A DNA stretch of 64,000 bases from Oxalobacteraceae bacterium AB_14 (lineage in GTDB: Bacteria; Pseudomonadota; Gammaproteobacteria; Burkholderiales; Burkholderiaceae_D), in the NCBI GenBank assembly GCA_000381565.1, contig KB906725.1, positions 2,713,093 to 2,777,092 on the forward strand, given 5' to 3'. Made by a program: the position numbers and the translations under genes. Shown piece by piece: positions 32,401 to 40,579 of this stretch. Every line of letters begins with the position of its first letter. The stretch's first letter is position 1. Below the pieces are notes generated by a model, which was given only the letters and a program-made list of their open reading frames with translations, did no database searches and had not been told where the DNA came from.

Positions 32401-33195
32401 ATGAAGATCGAACTTAAAGGCCGCAAGGCCATCGTGACCGGATCGACGGCAGGCATTGGCCGCGCAATCGCCGAAGGGCTCGCGCGCGCGGGCGCATCGG
32501 TCGTCATCAACGGGCGCGGAGAACAGCGGGTCGCAGCAGCGTTGCAGGAACTGCGTGCGCTGCTGCCCAAGGCGGAATTTACGGGCGTGGTCGCCGACCT
32601 CTCAACGGCTGAGGGATCAGCAGCCCTCGTGGATAAGGTGAAGGATGCCGACATTCTCGTCAACAACCTCGGCACGGCCCACCTCAACGGCTTCTTTGAA
32701 CAGAAGGACAGCGAGTGGCTTGACCTGTTCCAACTCAATGTCATGAGCGGCGTGCGCGCCGCACGGCACTACGTGCCCGGGATGGTCCAGCGCGGCTGGG
32801 GACGGGTCGTCTTCATCAGCAGCGAGTCGGGGGTAGCGATACCCAAGGAGATGATCGACTACGGCATGACAAAGACAGCACAGCTCGCCGTGTCGAGGGG
32901 GCTTGCAGAGCTGGTCGGTGGGACTGGCGTCACCGTCAACGCGGTTTTGCCCGGACCAACCCGATCCGAGATCCTGGGTAACTGGATGAAGGCGACCGCT
33001 GGGGAACAGGGCATCACGCAGGAGGAAGCGGAACAAACCTTTCTTAAGACGATGCGCCCTACGACGCTGATCAACCGGTTCACGACGACCGAGGAAGTCG
33101 CGAACATGGTTATTTACGTCTGCTCGGAGCAGGCTTCCGGTACGAGCGGCGCCGCGCTGCGCGTCGACGGCGGTGTCATTCGCTCGATTCCCTGA
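32401..33195 (+). CDS. Short-chain dehydrogenase/reductase (cassette)
   Basis: Classical SDR of 264 residues with the NAD(P) motif VTGSTAGIGRAIAEGLARAG (about 14-33), LVNNLGTAH, a serine in VFISSESGV and the catalytic YGMTK (Tyr-x3-Lys). Start at the ATG 32401 with TTGGAGAAG upstream; that TTG at 32386 could be an alternative in-frame start. It is separated from the SRPBCC gene by 164 bases including a hairpin, so it may have its own promoter. Substrate unknown. Confidence 0.87.
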   Translation: MKIELKGRKAIVTGSTAGIGRAIAEGLARAGASVVINGRGEQRVAAALQELRALLPKAEFTGVVADLSTAEGSAALVDKVKDADILVNNLGTAHLNGFFEQKDSEWLDLFQLNVMSGVRAARHYVPGMVQRGWGRVVFISSESGVAIPKEMIDYGMTKTAQLAVSRGLAELVGGTGVTVNAVLPGPTRSEILGNWMKATAGEQGITQEEAEQTFLKTMRPTTLINRFTTTEEVANMVIYVCSEQASGTSGAALRVDGGVIRSIP

Positions 33196-33525
33196 GCTTC
33201 GCGATCTGGGTACTGGCGGAACTGCCAGTCGGCAGTCCCAAACAACCACGGGGAAAAAGTGTGTTTGAAGCAATCAAATGGCCGGCGGATAGGGTAGGGG
33301 TGAGATACATTACGCGTCTTGCGAGTGAACGCAATCTCATGTGCCGCGCTTTCGTATGAAGCGCAGTCACCATCTAAGGTCCGCAATGGGGCGGTAGCGG
33401 TCTAAGGAAAAAGCTAACTTATCGGCGAGCCACCGTCAGATCGAGTTCGAGCTATGAAACTCTACCCAATTTTCCTAATGTTTCGCCCCAGACGTACCGC
33501 CCAGCCCGTGCTTATCCCGCCGGCG
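33196..33525. other. Gene-poor right end of the cassette
   Basis: No supportable gene in this stretch. It holds a small hairpin ACTGCC-AGTC-GGCAGT (33221-33236) just after the SDR, and looks less GC-rich than the flanks. A 24-codon plus-strand frame from 33453 ends next to the right-hand direct repeat and has no family resemblance. Confidence 0.4.
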
Positions 33526-33559
33526 TGAAGACGCCGTGCAATCACTCGGCGGTGCGACT
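33526..33559 (+). repeat. Direct repeat, right copy
   Basis: Matches 29547-29585 with an 18-bp exact core at 33538-33555, lacking one ACGCC unit and with two substitutions. It abuts the 3' end of the SDR gene at 33559. Confidence 0.75.
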
Positions 33560-34323
33560 CACGTCCGGTTGACCGAGTTGCCGCCATCCACTATCAGGTT
33601 CGATCCCGTGGTGAAGCTCGATGCGTCGGAGGCCAGATAGAGCGCCGAGCGGGCGATTTCCTCCGGCAGTGCCAAGCGCTTGAGCGCGTGCAGGCCTTCG
33701 ACGAAGGCACGGGCTTCGGGCGTGTTGGCACTGGCCCGGCCCATCGGCGTGTCGGTGCCGCCGGGTAGCAGCGCGTTGGCCCTTATGCCGTGGGTGCCAT
33801 ATTCGACGGCGATGACCTGCATCAGGCCGATCAAGCCGGCCTTGCTGGCTGCGTACGCGCCCATGCCAGGAAAACCGACCGTGGTGCCAACGATGGTCGA
33901 GGTAAAGATGATGGAGCCGCCCCCGCGCTTGATCATGGCCGGCAGCTGATATTTCGCGCCGAGGAAGGCGCTGGTCAGGTTGGTGTCGACGATGGCCTGC
34001 CAGGCGTCGATGGGAATGTCGCACACCGGTGTGGCGTCGCCCGTCATGCCGGCGTTGTTGAAGGCGATATCGAGCCCGCCGAAGCGGCCGAGCGCCGTTT
34101 CCACCAGTGCCCGTGCGAGTTGTTCGTCGCGGATGTCGCCGGCGACGGCGACCGCCTCGCCGCCGTCGCGTTCGATGTCCGCGACCAGCGCATTGAGTTC
34201 TGCCTGGCGGCGCGCCGTCACGACCAGCTTTGCACCTTCACGCGCAAATAGCCTGGCCGTCTCGTAGCCGATGCCCGAACTTGCGCCGGTGACGATCGCC
34301 ACTTTTCCTGTTAGCTGATGCAT
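33559..34323 (-). CDS. Short-chain dehydrogenase/reductase
   Basis: SDR of 254 residues with VTGASSGIGYETARLFAREG (about 11-30), FNNAGMTGD (NNAG motif), catalytic YAASKAGLIG (Tyr-x3-Lys) and the C-terminal GSNLIVDGG. The ATG at 34323 (MHQLTGKVAIVTG) is the normal family start; the frame is open far upstream only by antisense coding. It is divergent from the persulfide dioxygenase-rhodanese gene across 162 bases, with an inverted repeat CGCCACT-N5-AGTGGCG at 34417-34435. Substrate unknown. Confidence 0.9.
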   Translation of the reverse strand: MHQLTGKVAIVTGASSGIGYETARLFAREGAKLVVTARRQAELNALVADIERDGGEAVAVAGDIRDEQLARALVETALGRFGGLDIAFNNAGMTGDATPVCDIPIDAWQAIVDTNLTSAFLGAKYQLPAMIKRGGGSIIFTSTIVGTTVGFPGMGAYAASKAGLIGLMQVIAVEYGTHGIRANALLPGGTDTPMGRASANTPEARAFVEGLHALKRLALPEEIARSALYLASDASSFTTGSNLIVDGGNSVNRT

Positions 34324-34485
34324 GGTTTTTTCCTTTTGCTGGAGTGATAGTGGGGCTCCAGCATAGGCAGGCGGCGGATGATGGGCTACCCGTTTCTTGC
34401 TACGCAATTGCGCCAGCGCCACTTGCGCAGTGGCGGGCAGACAGACTAAGCTAAGGGTTGTTTGATATTTCAGAATGCCGCCATC

Positions 34486-35550
34486 ATGATTTTTCGTCAG
34501 CTTTTCGATCCAACCTCCTCCACCTACACCTATCTGCTGGGTGACAGCGGCGAGGCGCTGCTGATCGACCCGGTCTACGAGCAGGCGCCGCGCGACCTGG
34601 CGTTGTTGAAGGAGTTGGGCTTGCGTCTGCTGGCCACGCTGGACACCCACGTCCACGCGGACCACGTGACGGCCGCCTGGCGCCTGCATCAGAGCTGCGG
34701 CAGCCGCATCGCGCTGGCGGAGGCGGCGGGCGCGGAGCTGGCCGACCGCCCGCTGCGACATGGCGACCGCATCGATTTCGGCAGCCGCCATCTGACGGTG
34801 CGGGCCACGCCCGGCCACACCAACGGCTGCCTGACCTTTGTGCTCGATGACGAAAGCATGGCCTTCACCGGCGACAGCCTGCTGATACGCGGCTGCGGCC
34901 GCACCGATTTCCAGCAGGGCAGTCCGCAGCAGCTGTTCGCCTCGGTGCGCGAGCAGATCCTGACGCTGCCCGAGACCTGCCTGCTCTATCCCGCCCACGA
35001 CTACCGCGGCATCACCGTGACCAGCGTGGCGGAGGAACGCCGTTTCAATCCGCGCCTGGGCGGCGATGTGGACGAGGGCGACTTTGCCGGGCATATGAAC
35101 AATCTGCACCTGCCGCATCCCAAGCTGATTGCGATCGCGGTGCCGGCCAATATGCGCTGTGGCCAGCCGGAAGGCAACCTGCCCGCGCCCGATGCGCCGA
35201 CCTGGGCGCCGCTGACCTTGCGCTTCAGCGGCGTGTGGGAGATCGAGCCGATGGTGTTGCTGGAGCATCTGGCCGAGGCGCAGATCGTCGACGTGCGCGA
35301 GGCGCCGGAGTTCATCGACCAGCTGGGCCATTTGGAGGGCGCGCGGCTGGTGCCGCTGTCGCAGCTGATGGATCGCGTGGGGGAGCTGGACCGCGCGCGG
35401 CCGGTGGTGGCGGTGTGCCGCTCGGGCGTGCGCTCGGCCCAGGCCAGCGTGCTGCTGACCAAGGCCGGCTTCAGCCAGGTCGCCAATCTGGCCGGCGGCA
35501 TGCTGCGCTGGAAGTCCGAGGCGCTGCCGGTGGCTTCCGGCAGCGTTTGA
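34486..35550 (+). CDS. Metallo-beta-lactamase-fold persulfide dioxygenase fused to rhodanese
   Basis: Sulfide-oxidation enzyme of 354 residues. The N-terminal MBL domain (about 1-235) has the H55-x-H57-x-D59-H60 metal motif, TPGHTNGC and FTGDSLLIRGCGRTDFQQG, as in ETHE1-type persulfide dioxygenases, which oxidise glutathione persulfide to sulfite. The C-terminal rhodanese domain (about 255-350) has the active-site Cys311 in CRSGVRS, for sulfur transfer. Such natural fusions are known. The ATG at 34486 was chosen over a TTG 24 bases upstream because MIFRQLFDPTSSTYTYLL is the usual family N-terminus. It converges on a thioredoxin-like gene 12 bases away. Confidence 0.9.
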   Translation: MIFRQLFDPTSSTYTYLLGDSGEALLIDPVYEQAPRDLALLKELGLRLLATLDTHVHADHVTAAWRLHQSCGSRIALAEAAGAELADRPLRHGDRIDFGSRHLTVRATPGHTNGCLTFVLDDESMAFTGDSLLIRGCGRTDFQQGSPQQLFASVREQILTLPETCLLYPAHDYRGITVTSVAEERRFNPRLGGDVDEGDFAGHMNNLHLPHPKLIAIAVPANMRCGQPEGNLPAPDAPTWAPLTLRFSGVWEIEPMVLLEHLAEAQIVDVREAPEFIDQLGHLEGARLVPLSQLMDRVGELDRARPVVAVCRSGVRSAQASVLLTKAGFSQVANLAGGMLRWKSEALPVASGSV

Positions 35551-35562
35551 TGACGCCGCCGT

Positions 35563-35991
35563 TCAGGCCTGCGCGTTGCGCATCAAGGTGCGCAGGTTGC
35601 AGTCGGCCTGCCATAGGCGGCGTTCTTCGCTGCTGGCGGCCAGCTCGGCCAGTTCGGCGTCGCTGAGCGCGGACTTGGCTTGTATCAGGCGGTGCGCCAG
35701 CGCGGCCTCCGGCAGCATGGTGCCGAAGAAGGCCACCAGTTCGTGGTGCTGCAGCAGCAGGGTGGGGAAGTTGTCCACGTCCAGGTCGCCCACCACGTCG
35801 GCATGGTCTTCGATGTCGATCCAGACGAACAGCTTGTCCGGGTGGCGCGCGGCCAGCTCCTCGAACGTGGCGCGGTAGGTGGCGCAAGTGCCGCACCAGG
35901 CCGCGCACAGGCAGGCCACGATCCAGCGGTCGCCGGCCAGGGCGGCGGCGATCTCTGCGCGATTCTCGGAATTCAGGGTCACACTGTGCAT
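35563..35991 (-). CDS. Thioredoxin-family protein
   Basis: Small cytoplasmic protein of 142 residues with a thioredoxin fold and redox pair Cys33-Gly-Thr-Cys36 in AAWCGTCATY, plus DNFPTLLLQ (cis-proline region). Two further cysteines lie just ahead (C27, C29). The C-terminal 40 residues form a helical extension. Its 3' end faces the persulfide dioxygenase-rhodanese gene, consistent with a thiol or persulfide role, but the two are convergent and share no promoter. Confidence 0.82.
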   Translation of the reverse strand: MHSVTLNSENRAEIAAALAGDRWIVACLCAAWCGTCATYRATFEELAARHPDKLFVWIDIEDHADVVGDLDVDNFPTLLLQHHELVAFFGTMLPEAALAHRLIQAKSALSDAELAELAASSEERRLWQADCNLRTLMRNAQA

Positions 35992-36077
35992 GGTATTCGT
36001 CGGCTAACGGCGGCCTCTGCGCCTAAGGGGCGTATTCTACATCTCCGCGCGGGGTCGCGCCTGCCAGCGCGGCAGGT

Positions 36078-36088
36078 TAAAATACGGC
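36078..36088 (+). promoter_or_regulatory. -10-like box immediately upstream of tsaB
   Basis: TAAAAT (36078-36083) is followed by five bases and then the tsaB ATG. The 11-mer TAAAATACGGC here also occurs at 40543-40553 upstream of alr, suggesting a common promoter form. It would give an almost leaderless tsaB mRNA. No good -35 is visible. Confidence 0.35.
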
Positions 36089-36790
36089 ATGCCTATTATT
36101 CTTGCCATTGAAACCTCCTCCGAACTGGCCTCGGTCGCGCTGCTGCGCGGCCAGACCGTCATCAGCCGCGTGTCCTCGGGCGTGCGCACCCATTCGCAAT
36201 CGGTGCTGCCGATGATACAGGCGTTGCTGGCCGAAGCCGCCATCGCCTTGAAAGACTGCGACGCCATCGCCTTCGGCTCCGGCCCCGGTTCGTTCACCGG
36301 CGTGCGCACCGCCTGCGGGATCGCCCAGGGCCTGGCCTTCGGCGGCAAGCTGCCGGTGGTGCCGGTGGTGACGCTGGATGCGATGGCGCTGGCCTGCCAT
36401 CAGCGGCACGGCGCCAGCGACGTGCTGGCGGTGCTCGATGCGCGCATGGGCGAGGTGTACTGGGCCCAGTACCGCTTTGCGGACGGCGCCGCGCCGGCAG
36501 CGGTGCTGCCGCCCGCGCTGTCGGCGCCGGAGGGCGTGCAGCCGCTGGGCGCGCCTGTCGCTTGCGGCAACGGTCTGTCGGCCTATGCCGAGGCGTTTGC
36601 CGGCGGCGGCTTTGCCGAGGTGATGCCGCATGCGGAGCAGGTCGCGCAGCTGGCGGCGATCGCCTTTGCCGCCGGCGCCACCGTGACGGCGGCCGAGGCC
36701 CAGCCACTGTATTTGCGTAACAAGATCGCCTACACCCAGGCCGAGCGGCGCGACATGGCGGCCGCCAAAGCCGCCGAAGGTGGCGCATGA
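36089..36790 (+). CDS. tsaB: tRNA threonylcarbamoyladenosine biosynthesis protein TsaB
   Basis: Partner of TsaD in attaching the threonylcarbamoyl group to A37 of ANN-decoding tRNAs. The 233-residue protein has the ASKHA-fold start ILAIETSSELASVALL, THSQSVLPMIQALL and FGSGPGSFTGVRTACGIAQGLA, all characteristic of TsaB. It overlaps rimI by four bases, the usual tsaB-rimI pair. A -10-like box ends five bases before the ATG and no ribosome-binding site is seen. Confidence 0.95.
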   Translation: MPIILAIETSSELASVALLRGQTVISRVSSGVRTHSQSVLPMIQALLAEAAIALKDCDAIAFGSGPGSFTGVRTACGIAQGLAFGGKLPVVPVVTLDAMALACHQRHGASDVLAVLDARMGEVYWAQYRFADGAAPAAVLPPALSAPEGVQPLGAPVACGNGLSAYAEAFAGGGFAEVMPHAEQVAQLAAIAFAAGATVTAAEAQPLYLRNKIAYTQAERRDMAAAKAAEGGA

Positions 36791-37257
36791 AGCAGATGTG
36801 GGACCTGGCGCGGCTGAACTATGAGCCGATGCGGCAAGCCGATTTGCACGATGTGGTGGCGCTCGAGGAGAGCGTTTATCCGCATCCCTGGAGCATGGCC
36901 AATTTCGTCGATTCCCTCAACAGCAATTATGAGGCGTGGGTGTTGCGCGACCAGCATGGCGACTTGCTGGGTTATTTCCTGCTGATGACGATCGTCGACG
37001 AGGCGCATCTGCTGAACGTGGCGGTGTCGGCGGAGCGGCAGGGGCAGGGCCTGGGACGGTTCCTGCTGAACCAGGCCGTGGCTTGCGCGCGCGGGCTGGG
37101 CATGGAGTCGGTGCTGCTGGAAGTGCGGCCATCGAATACGCGGGCGCTGGAGATTTACGAGCGCTACGGATTTAAACATATCGGTCGGCGCAAGGGCTAT
37201 TACCCGGCCGCCAATCAGCAACGCGAGGACGCCATCGTTATGCGGTTCAGTGTATGA
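36787..37257 (+). CDS. rimI: Ribosomal protein S18-alanine N-acetyltransferase RimI
   Basis: GNAT acetyltransferase of 156 residues that acetylates the N-terminal alanine of ribosomal protein S18. The acetyl-CoA loop ERQGQGLGRFLL and the C-terminal NTRALEIYERYGFKHIGRRKGYY are typical. It overlaps tsaB (ATGA) and the next gene by four bases, so tsaB, rimI and the uracil-DNA glycosylase gene are one operon. Confidence 0.94.
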   Translation: MKQMWDLARLNYEPMRQADLHDVVALEESVYPHPWSMANFVDSLNSNYEAWVLRDQHGDLLGYFLLMTIVDEAHLLNVAVSAERQGQGLGRFLLNQAVACARGLGMESVLLEVRPSNTRALEIYERYGFKHIGRRKGYYPAANQQREDAIVMRFSV

Positions 37258-38195
37258 GTCAGACGATAGCCCGCAGCACCGTGTTCCTCGACGAGATGGG
37301 CGTGGGTGTGCAATGGAAGTTGCGCAATCCGCCGGTCGGCGAAGAGGCGGCCGTTGAGGATGACGTGGCCGGGGAGCCGGTCGCGGTGGTGGCTGAAGCG
37401 CCGCCGGCGCCAGCTGCCGTCCCGGCGCCAGTTTCGGCGCCAGTGCCAGTTGCCGTCCCTGCGCCAGCGCCAGCGCCAACGCCTGCACCTGCACCAGCCC
37501 CGGCGCCCGCGCCATCGCTCGCTGCCGAGCCGCCGGCCGAAGAAGTAGCTTTCGGCGCGGCCGACGAAGACTCGACCGCCTGGTTCGACGAGGCGCCCGC
37601 GCCGGCACGCGCCGAGCCGGTCAGCGATGCCGCCATCGCCGCGATGGATTGGAGCGCGTTGAAGACCGCCGTCTCCACCTGCACCCGCTGCGCGTTGTGC
37701 GATACGCGCCGCAACGCCGTCAACGGCCGCGGCGCCGCCGACGCCAGCTGGATCGCCATCGCCGCCGCGCCGTCGCGCCTGGACGAGAAGGAAAACCAGG
37801 CGATCGCCGGCGAGGCCGGCCAGTTGCTGGACAATATGTTGAAAGCCATCTCGCTGAAACCGCAGACGGAGGTGTACGTGACCAGCCTGGTCAAGTGCCG
37901 CCCGTCCGGCCCCGATGGCGCCGACCGCGCGCCGAGCGGCGAGGAGTTGCTGGCCTGCCGTCCGTTCCTGGAACGCGAACTGGCGCTGACCGGCGCGACC
38001 ATGGCCATGACCTTCGGCCAGCACGCCGCCAGGGGCCTGATGATGGGTCCTGCCGCGCGCGGCCAGGTGATGCGCTACGGCGCCGCCCAGCTGCCGGTGG
38101 TGGCCACCTATCACCCGGACGACCTGTTGCGCAAGCCGGAAGACAAGGCCAAGGCCTGGGGCGATCTGTGTCTGGCCAAGGCTGCCCGTGACTAG
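37254..38195 (+). CDS. Uracil-DNA glycosylase family 4-like protein with degenerate active-site motif
   Basis: Protein of 313 residues. An N-terminal region ends in a long Pro-Ala linker (about 50-90). The UDG-like domain (about 135-310) has the four iron-sulfur-type cysteines C143, C146, C215 and C235, GEAGQLLDNML and YHPDDLLR (H287). The first catalytic motif, GE(A/G)PG in active family 4 enzymes, reads AIAAAPS here (168-174), so the conserved Glu is missing. DNA binding or altered activity is possible; excision activity is uncertain. It overlaps rimI by four bases and the DUF1853 gene by eight. Confidence 0.82.
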   Translation: MSQTIARSTVFLDEMGVGVQWKLRNPPVGEEAAVEDDVAGEPVAVVAEAPPAPAAVPAPVSAPVPVAVPAPAPAPTPAPAPAPAPAPSLAAEPPAEEVAFGAADEDSTAWFDEAPAPARAEPVSDAAIAAMDWSALKTAVSTCTRCALCDTRRNAVNGRGAADASWIAIAAAPSRLDEKENQAIAGEAGQLLDNMLKAISLKPQTEVYVTSLVKCRPSGPDGADRAPSGEELLACRPFLERELALTGATMAMTFGQHAARGLMMGPAARGQVMRYGAAQLPVVATYHPDDLLRKPEDKAKAWGDLCLAKAARD

Positions 38196-39183
38196 CCTGC
38201 CGCTCGCCGCGCCGGTGAACACGTCTGCGCCGGCGGGCAGCTATCAAGCACGCTTCGAACAGCGCTGGGGGCACCTGACCCGCCCGCACGTTCGCGCGCT
38301 GGCCTGGCTGCTGGATGCCCCCGATCTGCTGGACCCGGCCTCGCCGCACTGGCACGGCCGTATCGCCACGCTGGGCCCGATGTCGCCGGAAACGGCCGAC
38401 TGGCTGGCCGCGCTGGAGCAGGATCTGATTCCGCTGGAAGCCGCGCTGGGCAGCCGCCACTATTCGCGCCTCGGCCTGTACGCAGAAAGGCTGATGGCCT
38501 TCTATTTCGCCGAGCACGGAAAACTGGTCGCGCACGGCCTGCAAGTGCGCGCCAGCCGCAACGACACCGTCGGCGAATTCGACTTCCTGCTGCGCGACGG
38601 CGACGACCTGGTCCACCTGGAATTCGCCACCAAGTTCTACCTGCTCGACGCCAGCGAGGCCGGCGCCGACTTCAACGGCCTGATCGGCCCCAACCTGGCC
38701 GACACGCTGGGCGCCAAGATGCGCAAGATCTTCGACAGGCAGTTGTCGCTGGCCAGCCATCCGGCCGCCCAGCCCTTGCTGCCGCAGCCGGTGGCGCGCG
38801 CGCAGGCGCTGGTCAAGGGCTGGCTGTTCTATCCGGGCGGCGAGGGCGCGGCGGCGATGGCGGGCATCTCGCAGCCGCATTGCCACGGCTTCTGGATCAC
38901 GCTGCAGCAGGCCGCTGCGTTGCAGGGCGAGCGCTACGCCATCATGCCGCGCCTGCACTGGCTGGCGCCGTTGAAGGTGCCGCTGGAATCGAGCGCGATG
39001 AGCAAGGATGAACTGCTGGCCGCGCTGCACGAGCACATGGCGCAGGTGGCCGCGCCGGTGATGGTGGCGGAGCTGGAGCGGCGCGGGGAGTGGCTGGTGG
39101 AGCGGTGTCGCGGCTTCGTGGTGCCGGACGACTGGCGCGCGCAAGCCGCGCAGCGCCGCCTGGACGGCGCGCTGCCGGCTTAA
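38188..39183 (+). CDS. DUF1853 family protein
   Basis: Protein of 331 residues of the DUF1853 family; function unknown. It has LGLYAERLMAFYFAEHG, NDTVGEFDFLLRDGDDLVHLEFATKFYL and GPNLADTLGAKMRKIFDRQL. The GEFDFL...HLEFATKFYL pattern resembles PD-(D/E)xK nuclease cores (Asp, then Glu-x-Lys-like spacing), which would suit its DNA-repair neighbour, but this is inference. Start at GTG 38188, overlapping the UDG gene. Converges on lplT with a four-base gap. Confidence 0.85.
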   Translation: MTSLPLAAPVNTSAPAGSYQARFEQRWGHLTRPHVRALAWLLDAPDLLDPASPHWHGRIATLGPMSPETADWLAALEQDLIPLEAALGSRHYSRLGLYAERLMAFYFAEHGKLVAHGLQVRASRNDTVGEFDFLLRDGDDLVHLEFATKFYLLDASEAGADFNGLIGPNLADTLGAKMRKIFDRQLSLASHPAAQPLLPQPVARAQALVKGWLFYPGGEGAAAMAGISQPHCHGFWITLQQAAALQGERYAIMPRLHWLAPLKVPLESSAMSKDELLAALHEHMAQVAAPVMVAELERRGEWLVERCRGFVVPDDWRAQAAQRRLDGALPA

Positions 39184-39187
39184 ACTG

Positions 39188-40450
39188 TCAGTGTTTCAGC
39201 TCGCCGATCAGCGCGACCGAATCGAATTCGCGCTGGTTGGCCGCATGCTTGCGCATGATGAAGTACATGGTGCCGGCCAGGAACAGGCCGAACAGCACGA
39301 TGATGACGTCCAGGTTCAGGTGGCCGCGCAGCATCAGCGAGTACACCGCCAGCATGGTCAGGATGGACAGGTTTTCGTTGAAGTTCTGCACCGCGATCGA
39401 GTGGCCGGCGCTCATCAGCACGTGGCCGCGGTGTTGCAGCAGTGCGTTCATCGGCACCAGGAAGAAGCCGCCCAGCAGGCCGACCAGGATCAGCAGCGGA
39501 TAGGCCAGCGCCACCGATTTCACCATCACCATGCTGATGACGATGACGCCCATGGCGATGCCCATCGGGATCACGTTGAGCGATTTGCGCAGCGAGATGA
39601 AGCGCGCCGACAGCACCGCGCCCAGCGCGACGCCGATGGCGACCACGCCGACCAGGCTGGTCGATTGTTCGTAGCTCAGCTTGAGGGTGCGGTTGGCCCA
39701 CTCCAGCACGATGAATTGCAGCGTCTGCGCGGCGCCCCAGAACAGTGTGGTGACGGCCAGCGAGATCTGGCCCAGCTTGTCTTTCCACAGCAGGCCGTAG
39801 CAGTTGGCGAAGTCGGTGATCAGCTTGATCGGGTTGCGTTCCTGGTGACCGTAGACGCAGCCGGTGTCCGGGATGCGGGTGTTGAACAGCGCCGCCAGCA
39901 TGTAGATGACCACCACCACGCACAGCGCCGCCTCGGGCGGGGTGTCGATGCCGGTGTCGATCAGCGGGAAGTCAAAGCCGAGCAGGAAGGACGACACCTG
40001 GCCACCGACCAGCTTGCCGCCCATGACGGTGCCGAAAATAATCGACATCACGGTCAGGCCCTCGACCCAGCCATTGGCGGCCACGAGTTTTTCAGCGGGC
40101 AGCAATTCGGTGAGGATGCCGTATTTGGCCGGCGAATATACTGCGGCGCCAAAACCGACCAGCGCATAAGCCAATAAGGGATGGACGTGGGCGAATATCA
40201 GCAGGCAGCCGCCAACCTTGATCAGGTTGGAGATGAACATGACCTTGCCCTTGGGCATAGAGTCGGCGAAGGCGCCGACAAATGCGGCCAACAATACGTA
40301 AAAGAGCGTAAATGACAGTTTCAGCAGAGGTGTGATCCACGCCGGGGACTTCATCGTTACCAGCAGGTCGATCGCAACAAAGAGCAGCGCATTGTCCGCC
40401 AGGGACGAAAAAAACTGCGCTGCCATAATGGTATAGAAACCACGATTCAT
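39188..40450 (-). CDS. lplT: Lysophospholipid transporter LplT
   Basis: MFS-type inner-membrane flippase of 420 residues that brings lysophospholipids back into the cytoplasm for re-acylation. Twelve hydrophobic helices; LplT-like stretches FYTIMAAQFFSSLADNALLF at the N-terminus, FGAAVYSPAKYGILTELLP and NGWVEGLTVMSI. No acyltransferase domain is fused. It is divergent from alr, a neighbour order common in Oxalobacteraceae. Confidence 0.92.
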   Translation of the reverse strand: MNRGFYTIMAAQFFSSLADNALLFVAIDLLVTMKSPAWITPLLKLSFTLFYVLLAAFVGAFADSMPKGKVMFISNLIKVGGCLLIFAHVHPLLAYALVGFGAAVYSPAKYGILTELLPAEKLVAANGWVEGLTVMSIIFGTVMGGKLVGGQVSSFLLGFDFPLIDTGIDTPPEAALCVVVVIYMLAALFNTRIPDTGCVYGHQERNPIKLITDFANCYGLLWKDKLGQISLAVTTLFWGAAQTLQFIVLEWANRTLKLSYEQSTSLVGVVAIGVALGAVLSARFISLRKSLNVIPMGIAMGVIVISMVMVKSVALAYPLLILVGLLGGFFLVPMNALLQHRGHVLMSAGHSIAVQNFNENLSILTMLAVYSLMLRGHLNLDVIIVLFGLFLAGTMYFIMRKHAANQREFDSVALIGELKH

Positions 40451-40579
40451 TCTGGGGTGCCTGAAAACTTATCTGGCTTGCTTTATACCATGCTTTGATC
40501 GTATCCCCAAGAATTGAGCCGTGCAGTCAGGCGGCTACACGGTAAAATACGGCCTTCCCATATTCCGCTCAAATTGCAT

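Noticed and set aside
33114..33386. 90-codon minus-strand frame after the cassette SDR
   Set aside because: Half of it is antisense to the SDR and there is no ribosome-binding site or recognisable motif.
34324..35331. In-frame upstream extension of the SDR at 33559-34323 making a 590-residue protein
   Set aside because: The extension lies antisense to the persulfide dioxygenase gene and has no homology; the SDR starts normally at 34323.
37400..37520. CCAGC/GCGCCA-like nucleotide repetition in the uracil-DNA glycosylase gene
   Set aside because: Explained by the Pro-Ala linker it encodes; not a separate repeat element.
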